64,000 bases of DNA from Flavobacterium psychrolimnae (GTDB lineage Bacteria > Bacteroidota > Bacteroidia > Flavobacteriales > Flavobacteriaceae). Under the pieces are notes generated by a model. The model did no database searches. It saw only the letters and a list, made by a program, of their open reading frames with translations, and was not told the DNA's origin. The DNA lies in assembly GCF_003312425.1 (NCBI RefSeq), contig NZ_QNUX01000005.1, forward strand, positions 124,001 to 188,000. The letters run 5' to 3'. Below are positions 62,045-64,000 of the stretch, one piece after another. Within the stretch, counting starts at the first letter, position 1. Every line of letters starts with the position of its first letter. The position numbers and the translations under genes are program-made.

Positions 62045-62386
62045 CCTAACTGATTTATGAAGTAATATTACGAAAAACTTTTACAAATAAATCGTTTTTC
62101 AGCACTTTTGACATTCCATGAAATGAAAAAATATTGCTTTATTTACTCCTTAAAAAATGCAAAGGTAACACGAAATAGTAATTCCTTTCATGAGAAAAAT
62201 CATATTGCCCCAATGAGAAATAAATACTCAACGAATGTTAATTTTTGTTAATTATTTAAAAATGTATTTCTAAGTACTCTATTTTTCAAAATATATCAAT
62301 AGATTTGAAGATTGATGGTAAATAAATAGAAGATTCTCCTATTTATTTGCTAAAAACTAATTATTAACCATTATATGTTGTACTAC
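62045..62386. other. Divergent intergenic region between corA and the metalloprotease gene
   Basis: A 342-base AT-rich gap. On the minus strand there is a TACCTTTG box (62160-62167) about 115 bases before the corA start, with no TTG at the usual distance. I see no small gene, hairpin or repeat here. Confidence 0.4.
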
Positions 62387-64000
62387 ATGTTAAAAAAAAA
62401 ACTAACCCTAATTATTGTATTTCTGTTAATTTTTTCGGCTCCGGAGACATTTGCCCAGAGCAGAAAGAAAAGAAAAGCAGATAAAAATGCTGTTGCCAAA
62501 GTAGAGACCAAGGCAAATGATGCTAAAAAAGAACCTAAACCGTACAAGAAAGTAATTGATTCAACTGCAGTTACTCAAAGAGGATTAATCGACGTCCATA
62601 AAATAGACAACAAATACCTTTTTGAAATTCCGGATTCTATTTTAGGAAGTGAAATGATGACCATAACCCGATATTCTAAAACTCCGGCCGGAGGAGGAAT
62701 TTTTGGTGGAGAAGAAATCAACAGACAAGTCGTTCGTTGGGAAAAAGGTTTGAATAATAATATCTTATTGAGATCTATTACCTACGTTATTATGTCTCCG
62801 GATGAAGACAAACCAATGGCTCAAGCGGTTAAAAATTCAACTTCAGATCCAATTATTGGAAATTATGATGTTCTGGCGTACAAAAAAGATGATGCTGGAA
62901 AAATCACAGGTTATGTAGTTGATTTATCCACTACTTTCGATGCTGATGTTCAAACTTTTTCTTTGGATCCAATTAAAAAACAACTGTTAAACATTCAGAC
63001 GTTTCAAAAAGACAGATCTTTTATCTCAAAAGTAAGTAGTTTTCCAATAAACACTGAAATTAGAAGTGTAAAAACCTTTACGACAACACCACCAAAAATC
63101 AATACTTCACCTACACCAAAAATTGGAGTTGATTTGCCTTCGGCTTTAGATGCAGGGGTAATCACAGTGGAAATGAATACTTCTATGATTTTATTGCCAA
63201 AAAATCCGATGCGCAAAAGAGAATTTGATGCGCGTGTAGGATATTTTGCAAACCAATATGGTGTATTTGAAGAGGAATCTCAAAAATCAGATACCAAAGT
63301 ATTTGCAGTAAGATGGCGTTTAGAACCTAAATCTCCAGAAGACGCGCAAAAACAAAAAAAGGGTGAATTGATTGAGCCTTTGAAACCAATTGTATACTAC
63401 ATTGACCCGGCAACTCCGGAAAAATGGAAAAAATTCATCAAACAAGGTATTGACGATTGGCAAATTGCTTTTGAAGCAGCGGGTTGGAAAAATGCAATTC
63501 GTGGAGAATATTGGCCCGAAAATGATCCAACAATGAGTTTGGAAGATGCTCGTTTTTCTGTTTTAAGATACTTCGCAGCTGAGATTCAAAATGCATACGG
63601 TCCTAATATTCACGATCCCAGAAGTGGTGAAATATTAGAAAGCCACATTGGTTGGTATCACAATATCATGAGTCTTTTAAGAAACTGGTATTTGATTCAA
63701 ACTGCAGCGGTTGATCCAGCGGCAAGATCTAAAAAGTTTGATGACAAATTAATGGGAGAATTAATTCGTTTTGTTTCTTCTCATGAAGTTGGACACACGT
63801 TAGGATTGCGTCACAACATGGGTGCAAGTTCTGCCACTCCGGTTGAAAAACTGAGAGATAAGGATTACCAAGAGAAAAACGGACATACTTCGTCTATAAT
63901 GGATTATGCGCGTTTCAACTACGTTGCACAACCAGAAGATGGTGTTACGGCTTTGTTTCCAAGAATTGGAGATTATGACAAGTGGGCTATCAAATGGGGA
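62387..64000 (+). CDS. Zinc-dependent metalloprotease (DUF5117/DUF4953 type), cut by window edge
   Basis: The reading frame is open from the ATG at 62387 to the end, 538 codons, so the C-terminus is missing. An in-frame ATG four codons earlier (62375) is possible, but the chosen start gives the better signal peptide (MLKKKLTLIIVFLLIFSAPE). A Lys-rich stretch follows (about 25-55). The DUF5117-like region starts near residue 95, and the metzincin-type zinc motif HEVGHTLGLRH begins at His466. These large secreted proteases, often about 800-850 residues, are common in Bacteroidota. Substrate unknown. Confidence 0.9.
   Translation, partial: MLKKKLTLIIVFLLIFSAPETFAQSRKKRKADKNAVAKVETKANDAKKEPKPYKKVIDSTAVTQRGLIDVHKIDNKYLFEIPDSILGSEMMTITRYSKTPAGGGIFGGEEINRQVVRWEKGLNNNILLRSITYVIMSPDEDKPMAQAVKNSTSDPIIGNYDVLAYKKDDAGKITGYVVDLSTTFDADVQTFSLDPIKKQLLNIQTFQKDRSFISKVSSFPINTEIRSVKTFTTTPPKINTSPTPKIGVDLPSALDAGVITVEMNTSMILLPKNPMRKREFDARVGYFANQYGVFEEESQKSDTKVFAVRWRLEPKSPEDAQKQKKGELIEPLKPIVYYIDPATPEKWKKFIKQGIDDWQIAFEAAGWKNAIRGEYWPENDPTMSLEDARFSVLRYFAAEIQNAYGPNIHDPRSGEILESHIGWYHNIMSLLRNWYLIQTAAVDPAARSKKFDDKLMGELIRFVSSHEVGHTLGLRHNMGASSATPVEKLRDKDYQEKNGHTSSIMDYARFNYVAQPEDGVTALFPRIGDYDKWAIKWG

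Noticed and set aside
62387..64000. Frameshifted or broken protease gene, because no closed frame is reported there
   Set aside because: The frame is open without stop to the window edge and includes an intact HEVGHTLGLRH motif; it is merely truncated by the window.

Overview
This AT-rich window comes from a Bacteroidota chromosome, most likely a Flavobacterium or close relative. The evidence is paired SusC/SusD outer-membrane proteins, a one-piece propeller-Y_Y_Y-LuxR regulator, the bamD-omega-coaBC-DUF4835-recN gene order, FabV as enoyl reductase, many lipoproteins with a short ...SC lipobox, and promoters of the type TTG-N19-TAnnTTTG. I saw no tRNA, rRNA, CRISPR array, insertion sequence or prophage. 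The window is mostly ordinary core chromosome plus one accessory sugar-use locus.

Layout. 1-11.2 kb (mostly minus strand): the first codons of a response regulator and its histidine kinase, coaE, a glycosyltransferase, fabV, then the bamD/omega/coaBC/DUF4835/recN operon and dapA with a small partner. 11.3-13.1 kb (plus): a 5'-nucleotidase split into two genes. 13.1-23.4 kb (mostly minus): a membrane protein, ligA, a DUF6495-like gene, rpsF-rpsR-rplI, a LytTR response regulator (plus), priA, a DUF2147 protein, and yihY/nadC. 23.7-40.6 kb (mixed): small lipoproteins, a toxin-antitoxin pair, rlmH, folP, DUF1599, DoxX-like and thioredoxin proteins, tpiA, a porin, prmA, clpS, a di-iron hydroxylase plus lysoplasmalogenase pair, a two-gene YeeE/YedE transporter, kdsA and a PAS histidine kinase. 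40.7-57.5 kb (minus): an M28 peptidase, a GH97 alpha-glucosidase, then a polysaccharide utilisation locus (GH3, esterase-like hydrolase, LamG lipoprotein, GH144-type glucanase, SusD, SusC, regulator). 57.5-64 kb: ackA, pta, corA and a metalloprotease that runs off the right edge.

How the genes fit together. The sugar locus looks like a complete import and breakdown unit. By active-site spacing its 'glycoamylase' matches GH144 endo-beta-1,2-glucanases, so beta-1,2-glucan is the best substrate guess. The GH97 enzyme carries the inverting alpha-glucosidase residue set and is set apart by a terminator. The pta-ackA pair next door is ordinary acetate metabolism.

The least explained features are non-coding. 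Three intergenic copies (about 12.1, 21.6 and 37.5 kb) of an ~80-base element share conserved ends, while a central hairpin changes sequence but keeps its pairing. Several intergenic gaps are also built from tandem 7-base repeats, in two cases overlapping promoter boxes. Among proteins, CoaBC lacks two classical decarboxylase residues (Asn to Asp, Cys to Ser), and a small lipoprotein carries two copies of an unexplained His/Cys motif.
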